Assembly (NCBI GenBank): GCA_003151555.1
Contig: PLXU01000025.1
Coordinates: forward strand, 1-6,390
DNA: 6,390 nucleotides
Source of the DNA: Acidimicrobiaceae bacterium
Lineage (GTDB): Bacteria; Actinomycetota; Acidimicrobiia; Acidimicrobiales; RAAP-2
Reading direction: 5' to 3'
Position 1 is the first letter of the stretch; each line of letters opens with the position of its first letter. The notes beneath the pieces are model-generated. The model saw nothing but the letters and a program-made list of their open reading frames with translations, searched no databases and was not told the DNA's origin. Shown here piece after piece: positions 1-6,330 of the stretch. The translations under genes and the position numbers were made by a program.

Positions 1-147
1 CTCGGCCACCCGCTCGGCGCCTCGGGCGCCAAGCTGTGCGCCACGTTGCTAAACGAACTCGAGCGCACCCACGGGCGCTACGGACTGCTCACCATGTGCG
101 AAGGCGGCGGGCTGGCCAACGCCACCATCATTGAACGACTGGGCTAG
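1..147 (+). CDS. Thiolase (acetyl-CoA C-acyltransferase), C-terminal fragment
   Basis: This is the last 48 codons of a thiolase, open from the window edge to TAG at 145-147. Thiolases condense two acyl-CoA units or cleave 3-ketoacyl-CoA in the cytoplasm, in fatty acid breakdown or acetoacetyl-CoA formation. Both C-terminal signatures are visible: the GHPLGASGAK block at residues 2-11, whose His is a catalytic residue of the family, and TMCEGGGLANA at 32-42, whose Cys is the second catalytic cysteine. The C-terminus ends normally a few residues after this block, so this end of the gene is intact; the nucleophilic Cys near the N-terminus lies outside the window. It converges on crgA with a 31-base gap and has no evident functional link to the wall genes. 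Biosynthetic and degradative thiolases cannot be separated from this fragment. Confidence 0.93.
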   Translation, partial: LGHPLGASGAKLCATLLNELERTHGRYGLLTMCEGGGLANATIIERLG

Positions 148-178
148 TCGCGCCAGTCACCTAGACCGCGGACGGCGG

Positions 179-454
179 CTACTTGTAGCGCGTCGCCAGG
201 TAGAAGGCCGAGAACATGAGCACCAGGCCCACCACGAGATACCACCCCGACACCGCGCCGGGCAGCACGCCTAAGTAGTTGAGGACCACGATCAGCACGC
301 CGAGACAGAGCAGCCCCACCAAAAGCCAGCCGAACCAGCGCGGGCTGTGCTCGGAGTTGACGGGCTTGCGAGCGGTGTAACTGCCCCGGCCCTCGGCCGA
401 GACGTAGCGTCCCATTTCCTTACTCTTGCGCCGCTTCTGTCCGGTCTTGGCCAT
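179..454 (-). CDS. crgA: Cell division protein CrgA
   Basis: A 91-residue protein of the CrgA family (UPF0233), small membrane proteins restricted to Actinobacteria. In mycobacteria CrgA contacts FtsZ, FtsQ and FtsI and helps recruit the septal peptidoglycan machinery. The sequence has a basic cytoplasmic N-terminus (residues 1-35, Lys/Arg-rich), an SPRW entry motif at 37-40, a first membrane helix at about 41-61, a short NYLGVLPG turn at 59-66 and a second helix at about 70-88, with a basic C-terminal YK. Length and two-helix layout are typical. It is the last gene of the minus-strand cluster, 39 bases after pknB. The ATG at 454 gives the expected family N-terminus but has only a weak ribosome binding site; the next ATG (codon 14) would have AAGGA directly against it and would remove part of the basic tail, so I prefer the first. 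Confidence 0.93.
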   Translation of the reverse strand: MAKTGQKRRKSKEMGRYVSAEGRGSYTARKPVNSEHSPRWFGWLLVGLLCLGVLIVVLNYLGVLPGAVSGWYLVVGLVLMFSAFYLATRYK

Positions 455-493
455 AGGACTCGATGTTACTTGGGGTGGGGGCCGCGACTTCGG

Positions 494-2386
494 CTAGTAG
501 GAAAGCGGCCCGGGACAGACCGTGAGATCAATGGTGGAGCCGTACGGAGCCGTAGTGCCCCCCGGCACGCTCTGGGTGAGCACGGTGCCGGGCGCCTCGG
601 TGTCCGGACAGGTCCCTAACGGCGCCGGAGAGAACTGGGCGACAAACTTCGCCGACATCAGCGAAGCGTTCGCCGCGGTAGAGCTGAAACCCAGCACGAA
701 GGGAACCTGGACCGCACAGACACCCGACGACGTGATGAACTCAATGGCGTCGCTGGCCTTCACCTGCGAGCCGGCCGGCGGCACCGTGCTCACGACGTAG
801 CCCACCGGTTGGGTGTTCGAACAGACGGTAGAGGTTTTCGAATTCAGCGAGAGTTGATACTGACCCAGGATTGTCGAGGCGGCCGACACCGTGTCGCCGC
901 CGAGCGACGGCAGTGGGAAGGACGCTCCCGGTGCCAGCACCACCAGGATCACCAAATCCCCAGTCTGTTTTTTGGTGCCCGGCGAAGGTATTTGGGCCAG
1001 CACGACATTGGGATTGCCCTTCGTCGCCGGGCGCAACTTGAAGGCCAATTTGTCGTGCTGCAGCGTGCTTTCGGCTTCGAGCAGCGTCATGCCGACCAGT
1101 TTGGGCACCGTCACCGGCTGAGTGGTGTGGCCGAGACTGACCTGGATGGTGACGGTCTCGCCCTTATGAATCTTTTCCTTGGGCGCGGGGTCGGTCGACA
1201 GGACGGTGAACTGAGGCTTCTTCGACGACACCTCCTTGGTGGTGCCGATCAGCAAGCCGTCCTTTTGCAGTGTCTGCGTCGCGACGGACACGGGCTGGCC
1301 AATCACATCGGGCATCGAGGTGATGGTCTTGGGACCGGAGAGCAGGAGGTAGGCCACGCCAGCCCCGACGATAAGCACGACGATGACTGCCGTCCAGATA
1401 GCCGACGTGTAATTCCTGTGGTGGCGCCGAACGTCAGTGCGCGGTCCGGACATCATGGGCACGGCCTGCGTGCGGTTGCCGGCCACCGCGGCAACGGCGC
1501 GCGTCGCGTCCGCTCCGAAAAACGCAACCCCGTGTCCGGCCGCGCGCACGGGCTGTCCTTCACTGAAACGCAAGAGATCGGCGCGAAGCTCGTCGGCTGA
1601 CTGGTAGCGCTGGGAGGGCGACTTGGCCAGCGCCTCCATCACGATGGCCTCGAGGTCACCTGGCACTTCACGATTGAACTGCGAGAGCGGCGGCACCGGA
1701 TCGTTGACGTGCTGGCCCGAGACCGACACCGGAGAGTCGCCGATGAACGGCGGTCGGCCCACCAGCATCTCGTAAAGGACCACGCCGAGTGAATACACGT
1801 CACTGCGACCATCGACGGGCGCGCCCGACGCCTGTTCGGGAGAGAAGTACGTCGCCGTGCCCATCACCGATCCTGCTTCGGTGAAGAGGTCTTCGGTGGA
1901 CACTGCCTGAGCGATGCCGAAGTCGGTGACCTTTACCTGCCCGTCGCTCGTCATGAGAATGTTGCCCGGCTTCACGTCGCGGTGCACCACGCCACTGCGA
2001 TGGGCGTAACCCAGCGCCGAGGCCACTTGGGCGCCGATGACGGCGGTGCGCGCCGGCGTCACCGTGCGCGAGCCGCGCAACTCATGGTCGAGTGACGTGC
2101 CGTCGATCAGCTCCATGACAATGAAGTACGTTCCATTGTCCTCACCCCAGTCGAACACGGGCACGATATTTGGGTGCGAGAGATTGGCCGCCGCCTGGGC
2201 TTCGCGGCGGAACCGCTCCACGAACAATGGGTCGGCGCTGAGCTCGGGATAGAGGATTTTAAGGGCCACGGCCCGACTGAGCAGGAGGTCCTGGGCGCGG
2301 TACACCATGGCCATGCCGCCGCGGTCAATGAGATGAGTGACCTCATACCGATTTGAGTAAATTCTGGGGTCGCTCACGGGCTCCAT
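494..2386 (-). CDS. pknB: PASTA-domain serine/threonine protein kinase PknB
   Basis: A 630-residue transmembrane Ser/Thr kinase. The cytoplasmic kinase domain spans about 12-275: Gly-rich loop RGGMAMVY (22-29, with Asp21 where the first loop Gly is usual), ATP-binding Lys43 in ALK, catalytic HRDVKPGN (135-142, Asp137), metal-binding DFG (155-157), SPE (182-184), DVYSLG (196-201) and Arg260. A linker (276-327) leads to one membrane helix (about 328-350), then four extracellular PASTA repeats (about 354-419, 424-487, 489-555, 558-626), which in this family bind muropeptides or lipid II. Cys522/Cys557 and Cys593/Cys624 occur only in repeats 3 and 4. Activation-loop Thr169 aligns with M. tuberculosis PknB Thr171, but Ala171 replaces the second autophosphorylation Thr. 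The ATG at 2386 has GAAGG very close; a GTG at codon 4 (2375-2377) is a reasonable alternative start. It lies 41 bases after pbpA. It is named pknB rather than pknA because of the PASTA repeats. Confidence 0.97.
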   Translation of the reverse strand: MEPVSDPRIYSNRYEVTHLIDRGGMAMVYRAQDLLLSRAVALKILYPELSADPLFVERFRREAQAAANLSHPNIVPVFDWGEDNGTYFIVMELIDGTSLDHELRGSRTVTPARTAVIGAQVASALGYAHRSGVVHRDVKPGNILMTSDGQVKVTDFGIAQAVSTEDLFTEAGSVMGTATYFSPEQASGAPVDGRSDVYSLGVVLYEMLVGRPPFIGDSPVSVSGQHVNDPVPPLSQFNREVPGDLEAIVMEALAKSPSQRYQSADELRADLLRFSEGQPVRAAGHGVAFFGADATRAVAAVAGNRTQAVPMMSGPRTDVRRHHRNYTSAIWTAVIVVLIVGAGVAYLLLSGPKTITSMPDVIGQPVSVATQTLQKDGLLIGTTKEVSSKKPQFTVLSTDPAPKEKIHKGETVTIQVSLGHTTQPVTVPKLVGMTLLEAESTLQHDKLAFKLRPATKGNPNVVLAQIPSPGTKKQTGDLVILVVLAPGASFPLPSLGGDTVSAASTILGQYQLSLNSKTSTVCSNTQPVGYVVSTVPPAGSQVKASDAIEFITSSGVCAVQVPFVLGFSSTAANASLMSAKFVAQFSPAPLGTCPDTEAPGTVLTQSVPGGTTAPYGSTIDLTVCPGPLSY

Positions 2387-2427
2387 ACCTTCGCCAGCCT
2401 ACGCCTTTCGCCTAAGAACTTCGTTCG

Positions 2428-3933
2428 TCAAGTCGGGCACGTGGTCGATGTACCGGTCGCCGGAAGGCCGGCCTGCATGGCCAACGCGCCTTCGATGACG
2501 CACTTCATCACCGGGCCGGCGATGGTGGCGCCGGTGGCGCTGTAATTCTGATACGGGATGCTGACCGCCACCGCAATGGTGGGATTCGTCGCTGGTGCGA
2601 AGGCGATCATCCAGTCGTCGGTGTCATTCGTGAGTTTGTTGCCCACTTGCGCGGTGCCGGTCTTGGCGGCGACGTCGTCAGCGGGCAGGAAAATCCCGTA
2701 GGCCGTGCCCTCTTTCACCACGTTTTCCATTAGCGGCACGATGAGGGCCGCTTGCGCCGCCGTCAGGGGATGCTTCCAGGCGGAGTCCTTGTAACGAGCC
2801 ACCACAGTGCCGTCGGGCGCGCTGACGTAGGACATCAGGTGCGGGGTCATGATGGTTCCCCCGTTGGCGATCGCCGCCGCCACCAACGCGTTCTGCAGGG
2901 CGGTCACGCTGACGTCCTCCTGTCCAATGGCGGAGTAGGCGAGGAACGGCGGGTTGGCCGCGAGGTTCGACTCGGCGGGAAAGAAGGACGACACGACGCC
3001 GGGTAGGTCGATTGGCGGTACTTCGTTCAAACCGAAGGCGTTGGCTTCCGTGGTCAAGTCCTGAGCGCCCAGTTGTATGCCCAGCAACGCGTACCCTGGG
3101 TCGCAGGACTGGGGCAGCATCTGGGCGATCGTGCCCCCGCAGGCGGTATTGCCGTCGTTGAAGAGCCGCTTGGTAGTGTCGGGCAACGCCGTCGAGACGA
3201 GCGGTTTGATGTAGTAGTTCATGAGGGCCGGCTTGTAGGCCACGATCCCCGCGGTGGTGACCACCTTGAACGTAGAGCCCGGGAAGAAAGTTTGCTGGGT
3301 GGCCATCAATCCGAGCGGGGGGAACCCTTCCTTATCCTTCTTATTTACGGACCTCCACGCGGCCCCTTGCACCTTTGAATCAAAGGAGGTGAAGGGCACG
3401 GGATTGAACGTCGGGTTCGAGTACATGGCCAGTACGTCCCCGGTGCTGGGCACGATCGCCACCACTGATCCGTCACGTCCCGCGAGCGCGCTCCTCGCGA
3501 TTCTTTGCAACGTCGGGCTCAGCGTCAGCGTCACGGAGTCGGATCCCTTGGTGGGCGCGAGCACCTGCTCAAGACTCTGGGCCGGCTGCGGGTGCGCCTC
3601 GAGGTAGTTGTTGTACTGCGCCTCCAACGCCCAGTTGCCCTGCGCCGTAGACGTAAAGCCCACGACCCCGGAAAAGAGCGCACCCAACGGGTAGATCCGC
3701 CGCCAGGGATTAACCCGGCTCGAAGTCGCGACCGATTGCGCCAACACGGTGCCGTCGGCGGTCAGAATCTCGCCCCGCTGGTACTGGGTGCTGTTAGTCG
3801 ACGCGTTGCGAGGGTTTTCGATCGACGCATTAAGCGCCGGGGAGTGAAAAAACTGAACCCACGCCGATTGGGCAGCGATGAGAACGAACAGGAGCAGGAT
3901 CACCGAGGCGAGAACACTCAATCGACGTGACAT
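2428..3933 (-). CDS. pbpA: Class B penicillin-binding protein PbpA (transpeptidase)
   Basis: A 501-residue monofunctional D,D-transpeptidase that cross-links peptidoglycan outside the membrane. A short basic N-terminus (MSRR) precedes a membrane anchor at about 5-27. The dimerisation region carries the RGEILTADGTVLAQS box (53-67) and YPLGALFSGVVGF (81-93), both typical of actinobacterial PbpA. The transpeptidase domain (about 155-485) has the nucleophile motif STFK (220-223, Ser220), the second motif as SCD (276-278) instead of the usual SxN, and KTG (424-426). Cys265 and Cys277 flank the second motif and could pair. The ATG at 3933 lies 3 bases beyond the pstP stop and lacks a clear Shine-Dalgarno sequence, which suggests translation by reinitiation from pstP. 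In mycobacteria and streptomycetes a rodA/ftsW-type glycosyltransferase gene sits just before pbpA; here it is absent. A role in elongation versus division cannot be settled from sequence. Confidence 0.96.
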   Translation of the reverse strand: MSRRLSVLASVILLLFVLIAAQSAWVQFFHSPALNASIENPRNASTNSTQYQRGEILTADGTVLAQSVATSSRVNPWRRIYPLGALFSGVVGFTSTAQGNWALEAQYNNYLEAHPQPAQSLEQVLAPTKGSDSVTLTLSPTLQRIARSALAGRDGSVVAIVPSTGDVLAMYSNPTFNPVPFTSFDSKVQGAAWRSVNKKDKEGFPPLGLMATQQTFFPGSTFKVVTTAGIVAYKPALMNYYIKPLVSTALPDTTKRLFNDGNTACGGTIAQMLPQSCDPGYALLGIQLGAQDLTTEANAFGLNEVPPIDLPGVVSSFFPAESNLAANPPFLAYSAIGQEDVSVTALQNALVAAAIANGGTIMTPHLMSYVSAPDGTVVARYKDSAWKHPLTAAQAALIVPLMENVVKEGTAYGIFLPADDVAAKTGTAQVGNKLTNDTDDWMIAFAPATNPTIAVAVSIPYQNYSATGATIAGPVMKCVIEGALAMQAGLPATGTSTTCPT

Positions 3934-3936
3934 GGA

Positions 3937-5154
3937 CTAGCCAGTGGTTTTCTTGACGGTAGTCGTAGTGACTCCATTGATCGTGGTCGTGGTCGTGGTG
4001 GCGGCGTGCAACACCGACTGGTGCACCCGCCACATATTGCGAATGTGCGTCGCGTACTTCAGCGCGTCGGCGAGCGTCGGCTCACTGATGGTCGAATCGA
4101 GGGCCTTCTGATCCGACGGCAGAAGTTGCGCCACCGGAAAGGTCGTGTCAAAGACCTTGTGCGGTTTGAACCAGAGGACGCCGTTGGGCTGTCCCTGGTA
4201 GATCGCCATTGTTCCGGCGTCGTTACCGATGTAGTACGTCGAATAGGCGTACCAATGCACCACCAGCACGCCACCGACCAGCACGAGCGCAAAGAGCGCG
4301 GTTCCGGCCCACACGCGCCACGTGAAGCGACGGGGCCTCTTGGAAACGTGCGAAGAGGTGGCGAGTGAACCTTGAACCACCGGCGGCGGCCTCGTGCTGA
4401 CCGTCCTCTTGATTTCCGTGGTGGCCACGCTCACTTCGTCAAACTCCAGCAGAATCACCGAGATGTTGTCGTGACCGCCGCACTGGTTCGCTTCGGCTAC
4501 GAGGTGGTCGACCGAGTCTTTCAGTGGCGTGGGCGAGCTCGCCAGTTGCGCCAACGTCTCGTTCGAGAGCTCGTTGGACAGTCCGTCACTGCACAGCAAG
4601 ATGCGATCACCCGGCAAGGCGTTCAGCGAGACCACGTCAATCTCCAGCTCCTCTTCAATCCCGAGCGCCCGGGTGAGCTGGTGTCGGCGCGGATGCACCT
4701 TGGCTTCTTCCGGGGTGAGCCGTCCCATGCGCACCCACTCTTCGGCAACGCTGTGGTCTTCACTCAAAAGTCGAAGGGCGCCGTCGCGCACCTGGTAGGC
4801 CCGCGAATCACCGACGTTGAATAGTGTGGGCGACACCACGCCGTCGTTCCCCCGCGTCAATCCGACGGCGATAACTGTCGTACCCATCCCGAAGCGCTCG
4901 GAATTGTCGCGCGCGTCGGCCAAAATGGTCCGATTGGCGGCTTCAATCGCCATGTAGAGACCCTCCACAGTCGGCCGCTTATGAAACTCATCGCGCACGA
5001 GCTCGATGGTGATGGCCGCCGCCACTTCACCGGCCGCGTGACCACCCATGCCGTCGGCGACGAGGGCCAAGATATCGTCGGCGAAAATTGCGTCTTGATT
5101 CGTCTCACGCACGACGCCGGTATCAGTTGCTGCGGCGTAGCGCCAGCGCGTCAA
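3937..5154 (-). CDS. pstP: PP2C-family Ser/Thr protein phosphatase PstP
   Basis: A 405-residue membrane phosphatase that reverses phosphorylation by the cluster kinase. The PP2C domain (about 1-238) shows RETNQD (16-21), the metal-binding DGMGG (34-38), GDSRAY (115-120), the SDG motif (Asp190) and GGHDN (226-230, Asp229), so all the usual metal ligands are present. A basic juxtamembrane stretch (272-280) is followed by one membrane helix (about 281-301) and an external region of about 100 residues, shorter than in M. tuberculosis PstP. The external region ends in a Thr-rich tail (12 Thr in residues 386-405) encoded partly by a hexanucleotide repeat. The start is TTG at 5152-5154, overlapping the fhaB stop as TTGA and preceded by a good GAGGTGG; starting here gives the family-typical N-terminus (residues 5-21) leading into RETNQD. 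pbpA follows 3 bases after the stop, so the two are probably translationally coupled. Confidence 0.97.
   Translation of the reverse strand: MTRWRYAAATDTGVVRETNQDAIFADDILALVADGMGGHAAGEVAAAITIELVRDEFHKRPTVEGLYMAIEAANRTILADARDNSERFGMGTTVIAVGLTRGNDGVVSPTLFNVGDSRAYQVRDGALRLLSEDHSVAEEWVRMGRLTPEEAKVHPRRHQLTRALGIEEELEIDVVSLNALPGDRILLCSDGLSNELSNETLAQLASSPTPLKDSVDHLVAEANQCGGHDNISVILLEFDEVSVATTEIKRTVSTRPPPVVQGSLATSSHVSKRPRRFTWRVWAGTALFALVLVGGVLVVHWYAYSTYYIGNDAGTMAIYQGQPNGVLWFKPHKVFDTTFPVAQLLPSDQKALDSTISEPTLADALKYATHIRNMWRVHQSVLHAATTTTTTINGVTTTTVKKTTG
3982..3999. repeat. Hexanucleotide tandem repeat (CGTGGT x3) in the 3' end of pstP
   Basis: Three perfect copies of a 6-base unit. Read on the minus strand they are alternating ACC and ACG codons encoding the first Thr run of the PstP external tail (residues 386-391). 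Gain or loss of a unit would change the tail by two Thr without shifting the frame. Confidence 0.8.
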
Positions 5155-5600
5155 CGAACCACCTCGAACAGAACCCCGCCGACTTGGACTATGTCGCCGC
5201 GGTCGAGGTGTACTCGGCCCTCGATTAATTCCTGATTGACGTAGGTACCATTCGTCGAGCCGAGATCCTCGATCGATAGGTCGCCGTTGTCATTCGCCAC
5301 ACGCGCGTGACGTGAAGAGAGATACGTGTCCTCAAGATTTACGTCGCAGTCCGGACTGCGTCCGATGGTCACGGCGATGTCAACCGTCACTCGTTCGCCG
5401 GACCGATCGAGCGGCTCGATGTATTCCAACCCCAACGCCGATCCCCGGCGTCGGCCCGTCGCAACCTGTTCGGGCGATCGAGCCTGCACCGACGCCACGC
5501 GCAGCACACGGAAAAAGAAAAGTATGGCGATGACCATCACCAGAACCTGCAGCGGACGAACAACCGCCGCGTAGTTCGCCGACGCGGCCACGAGGCTCAA
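5151..5600 (-). CDS. fhaB: Membrane-anchored FHA-domain protein FhaB (FipA-like)
   Basis: A 149-residue protein with one N-terminal membrane helix (about 17-33), a basic linker (RRR at 50-52) and a C-terminal FHA domain (about 70-148). FHA domains bind phosphothreonine peptides; the key residues are all seen: GRS (80-82), SSRH (95-98) and STNGTYVN (115-122). In mycobacteria the equivalent protein, FipA, is phosphorylated by PknA and bridges FtsZ and FtsQ. Length and layout match that family. The likely start is TTG at 5598-5600, overlapping the fhaA stop as TTGA, with GAGGA 10 bases upstream. A GTG at codon 4 is possible and would change little; the ATG at codon 22 would cut the membrane helix and is unlikely. 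The gene in turn overlaps pstP by 3 bases, placing a phospho-reader and the phosphatase under one translational unit. The partner protein is not identifiable from this window. Confidence 0.93.
   Translation of the reverse strand: MSLVAASANYAAVVRPLQVLVMVIAILFFFRVLRVASVQARSPEQVATGRRRGSALGLEYIEPLDRSGERVTVDIAVTIGRSPDCDVNLEDTYLSSRHARVANDNGDLSIEDLGSTNGTYVNQELIEGRVHLDRGDIVQVGGVLFEVVR
5159..5165 (-). promoter_or_regulatory. Ribosome binding site for the TTG start of pstP
   Basis: GAGGTGG on the minus strand, inside the last codons of fhaB, ends 4 bases before TTG at 5154 (7 bases counted from GAGG). This is the clearest Shine-Dalgarno match in the cluster and supports the unusual TTG start and coupling with the fhaB stop. 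Confidence 0.7.
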
Positions 5601-6244
5601 GCGAGCTCAATCCTCAAGTGGAGTGGCCCGACCGTAATGTCGTCACGTGGCGACAACGAAACGGCTGAGACGCGATGACCGTTCACAAAGGTGCCATTGG
5701 TGGACTGTAGGTCGCGCACCGCCACGCCATCGCTCGTGCGCCACACTTCGGCGTGACGCCGAGAAACATTGGCGTCGTTGATCACCACGTCGACATCGGG
5801 ACTTCGTCCGATCACCAATGGTCGATCACCGAGCACGAAGGAACGGCCGTCGTCTCCAATCAGCCGCGGTTGGCTTTCACCGCCCACGAACTCCGTCTTT
5901 ACCGCAAGATTGCCGGCCTTGAGATCATCGTCGATGAAGACCTCCACCTTCACCGGGCCCACGAAGTTGTAGCCCTCGCTAATGGCGTGTTGGCGAACGG
6001 TCTCTTCGAGCTCGGCAATGAGTGCCTTTTGAAAACCGTTAAATCGCTCGGCGTCAACGGGACCAAGCCACACCCGAACATGATTAGGCGAGATCGGTCC
6101 TTGGCTAGAAAGCCGGCGCGTGAGGTCAACCTCGCGGATAATTCGCGCACCAATCTCGATGGGTTGCAGCGAAGTCTTAAAGGGCCGCGAAAGGGACCGC
6201 TCAAAGATTCGCTCGAGGCGATTTTCGACTTTTTTCAGAACCAT
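5597..6244 (-). CDS. fhaA: FHA-domain protein FhaA with DUF3662 N-terminal domain
   Basis: A 215-residue cytoplasmic protein with an N-terminal DUF3662 domain (about 1-115; VLKKVENRLERIFERSL at 2-18 is characteristic) and a C-terminal FHA domain (about 125-213) with GRS (146-148), SRRH (161-164) and STNGTFVNG (181-189). In mycobacteria FhaA binds the phosphorylated pseudokinase region of the MurJ-like flippase MviN and restrains peptidoglycan synthesis. M. tuberculosis FhaA is over 500 residues, with a long repetitive linker between the two domains; here they are almost directly joined. I chose the ATG at 6244 because GGAAG lies 4 bases upstream and the protein then begins exactly at the conserved domain. 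A TTG at 6280 would add 12 residues with no family support. It is the first gene of the cluster, divergent from the tRNA, and its stop overlaps the fhaB start. Confidence 0.95.
   Translation of the reverse strand: MVLKKVENRLERIFERSLSRPFKTSLQPIEIGARIIREVDLTRRLSSQGPISPNHVRVWLGPVDAERFNGFQKALIAELEETVRQHAISEGYNFVGPVKVEVFIDDDLKAGNLAVKTEFVGGESQPRLIGDDGRSFVLGDRPLVIGRSPDVDVVINDANVSRRHAEVWRTSDGVAVRDLQSTNGTFVNGHRVSAVSLSPRDDITVGPLHLRIELA
5611..5615 (-). promoter_or_regulatory. Ribosome binding site for the TTG start of fhaB
   Basis: GAGGA on the minus strand, inside the last codons of fhaA, ends 10 bases before the TTG at 5600. The spacing is slightly long but usable, and no better site serves the nearby GTG at codon 4. 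Confidence 0.5.
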
Positions 6245-6248
6245 GACA

Positions 6249-6253
6249 CTTCC
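6249..6253 (-). promoter_or_regulatory. Ribosome binding site deciding the fhaA start
   Basis: GGAAG on the minus strand ends 4 bases before the ATG at 6244. It supports this ATG over the in-frame TTG at 6280, which would extend the protein by 12 residues without family support. Confidence 0.65.
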
Positions 6254-6260
6254 AACTGTA

Positions 6261-6272
6261 CCGGTCAACCGG
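6261..6272. repeat. Short palindrome CCGGT-CA-ACCGG upstream of fhaA
   Basis: Two perfect 5-base inverted half-sites (CCGGT and ACCGG) are separated by CA, 17 bases upstream of the fhaA start codon. It could be an operator half-site pair or chance in GC-rich DNA; a further CCGGTT occurs at 6294-6299. Nothing in the sequence names a binding protein. Confidence 0.3.
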
Positions 6273-6330
6273 ACGTTCAATGATGCGCCATTTCCGGTTC
6301 CGACGCTTGGACTATTGTTGCGAGGTCTCA

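Larger units (their letters stand above)
6245..6330. other. Divergent intergenic region between fhaA and tRNA-Leu
   Basis: These 86 bases must hold the start signals for the whole minus-strand cluster and for the tRNA. For the tRNA, TATTGT at 6313-6318 could serve as a -10 box with a leader of about 12 bases, but no convincing -35 lies 16-18 bases upstream. For fhaA, TACAGT on the minus strand (6260-6255) is too close to the ribosome binding site to be its -10. A short palindrome at 6261-6272 is listed separately. No promoter is called here. Confidence 0.5.

Noticed and set aside
148..178. Possible terminator between the convergent thiolase and crgA genes
   Set aside because: Only a 4-base stem (CCGC 166-169 with GCGG 175-178) is visible, with no T-run on either strand, so it is not a credible intrinsic terminator.
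809..1600. Plus-strand open frame of 263 codons antisense to pknB
   Set aside because: It lies wholly within the linker, membrane and PASTA-coding part of pknB. Its translation is rich in Arg, Gly and His without domain pattern, as expected for a mirror frame of GC-rich coding DNA.
2387..2427. Possible internal promoter or hairpin between pbpA and pknB
   Set aside because: The 41 bases hold only a 4-base inverted repeat (GAAC/GTTC on the minus strand) and no recognisable -35/-10 pair.
6255..6260. TACAGT on the minus strand as a -10 box for fhaA
   Set aside because: The transcript would begin at or after the GGAAG ribosome binding site, and no -35 box lies at a normal distance.
6245..6280. 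Extended fhaA start at TTG 6278-6280
   Set aside because: It adds 12 residues before the conserved domain start and lacks the good ribosome binding site that serves the ATG at 6244.
5753..6283. Plus-strand open frame of 176 codons antisense to fhaA
   Set aside because: It covers the DUF3662 and FHA coding region, which has clear motifs on the minus strand. The antisense translation shows no recognisable domain.
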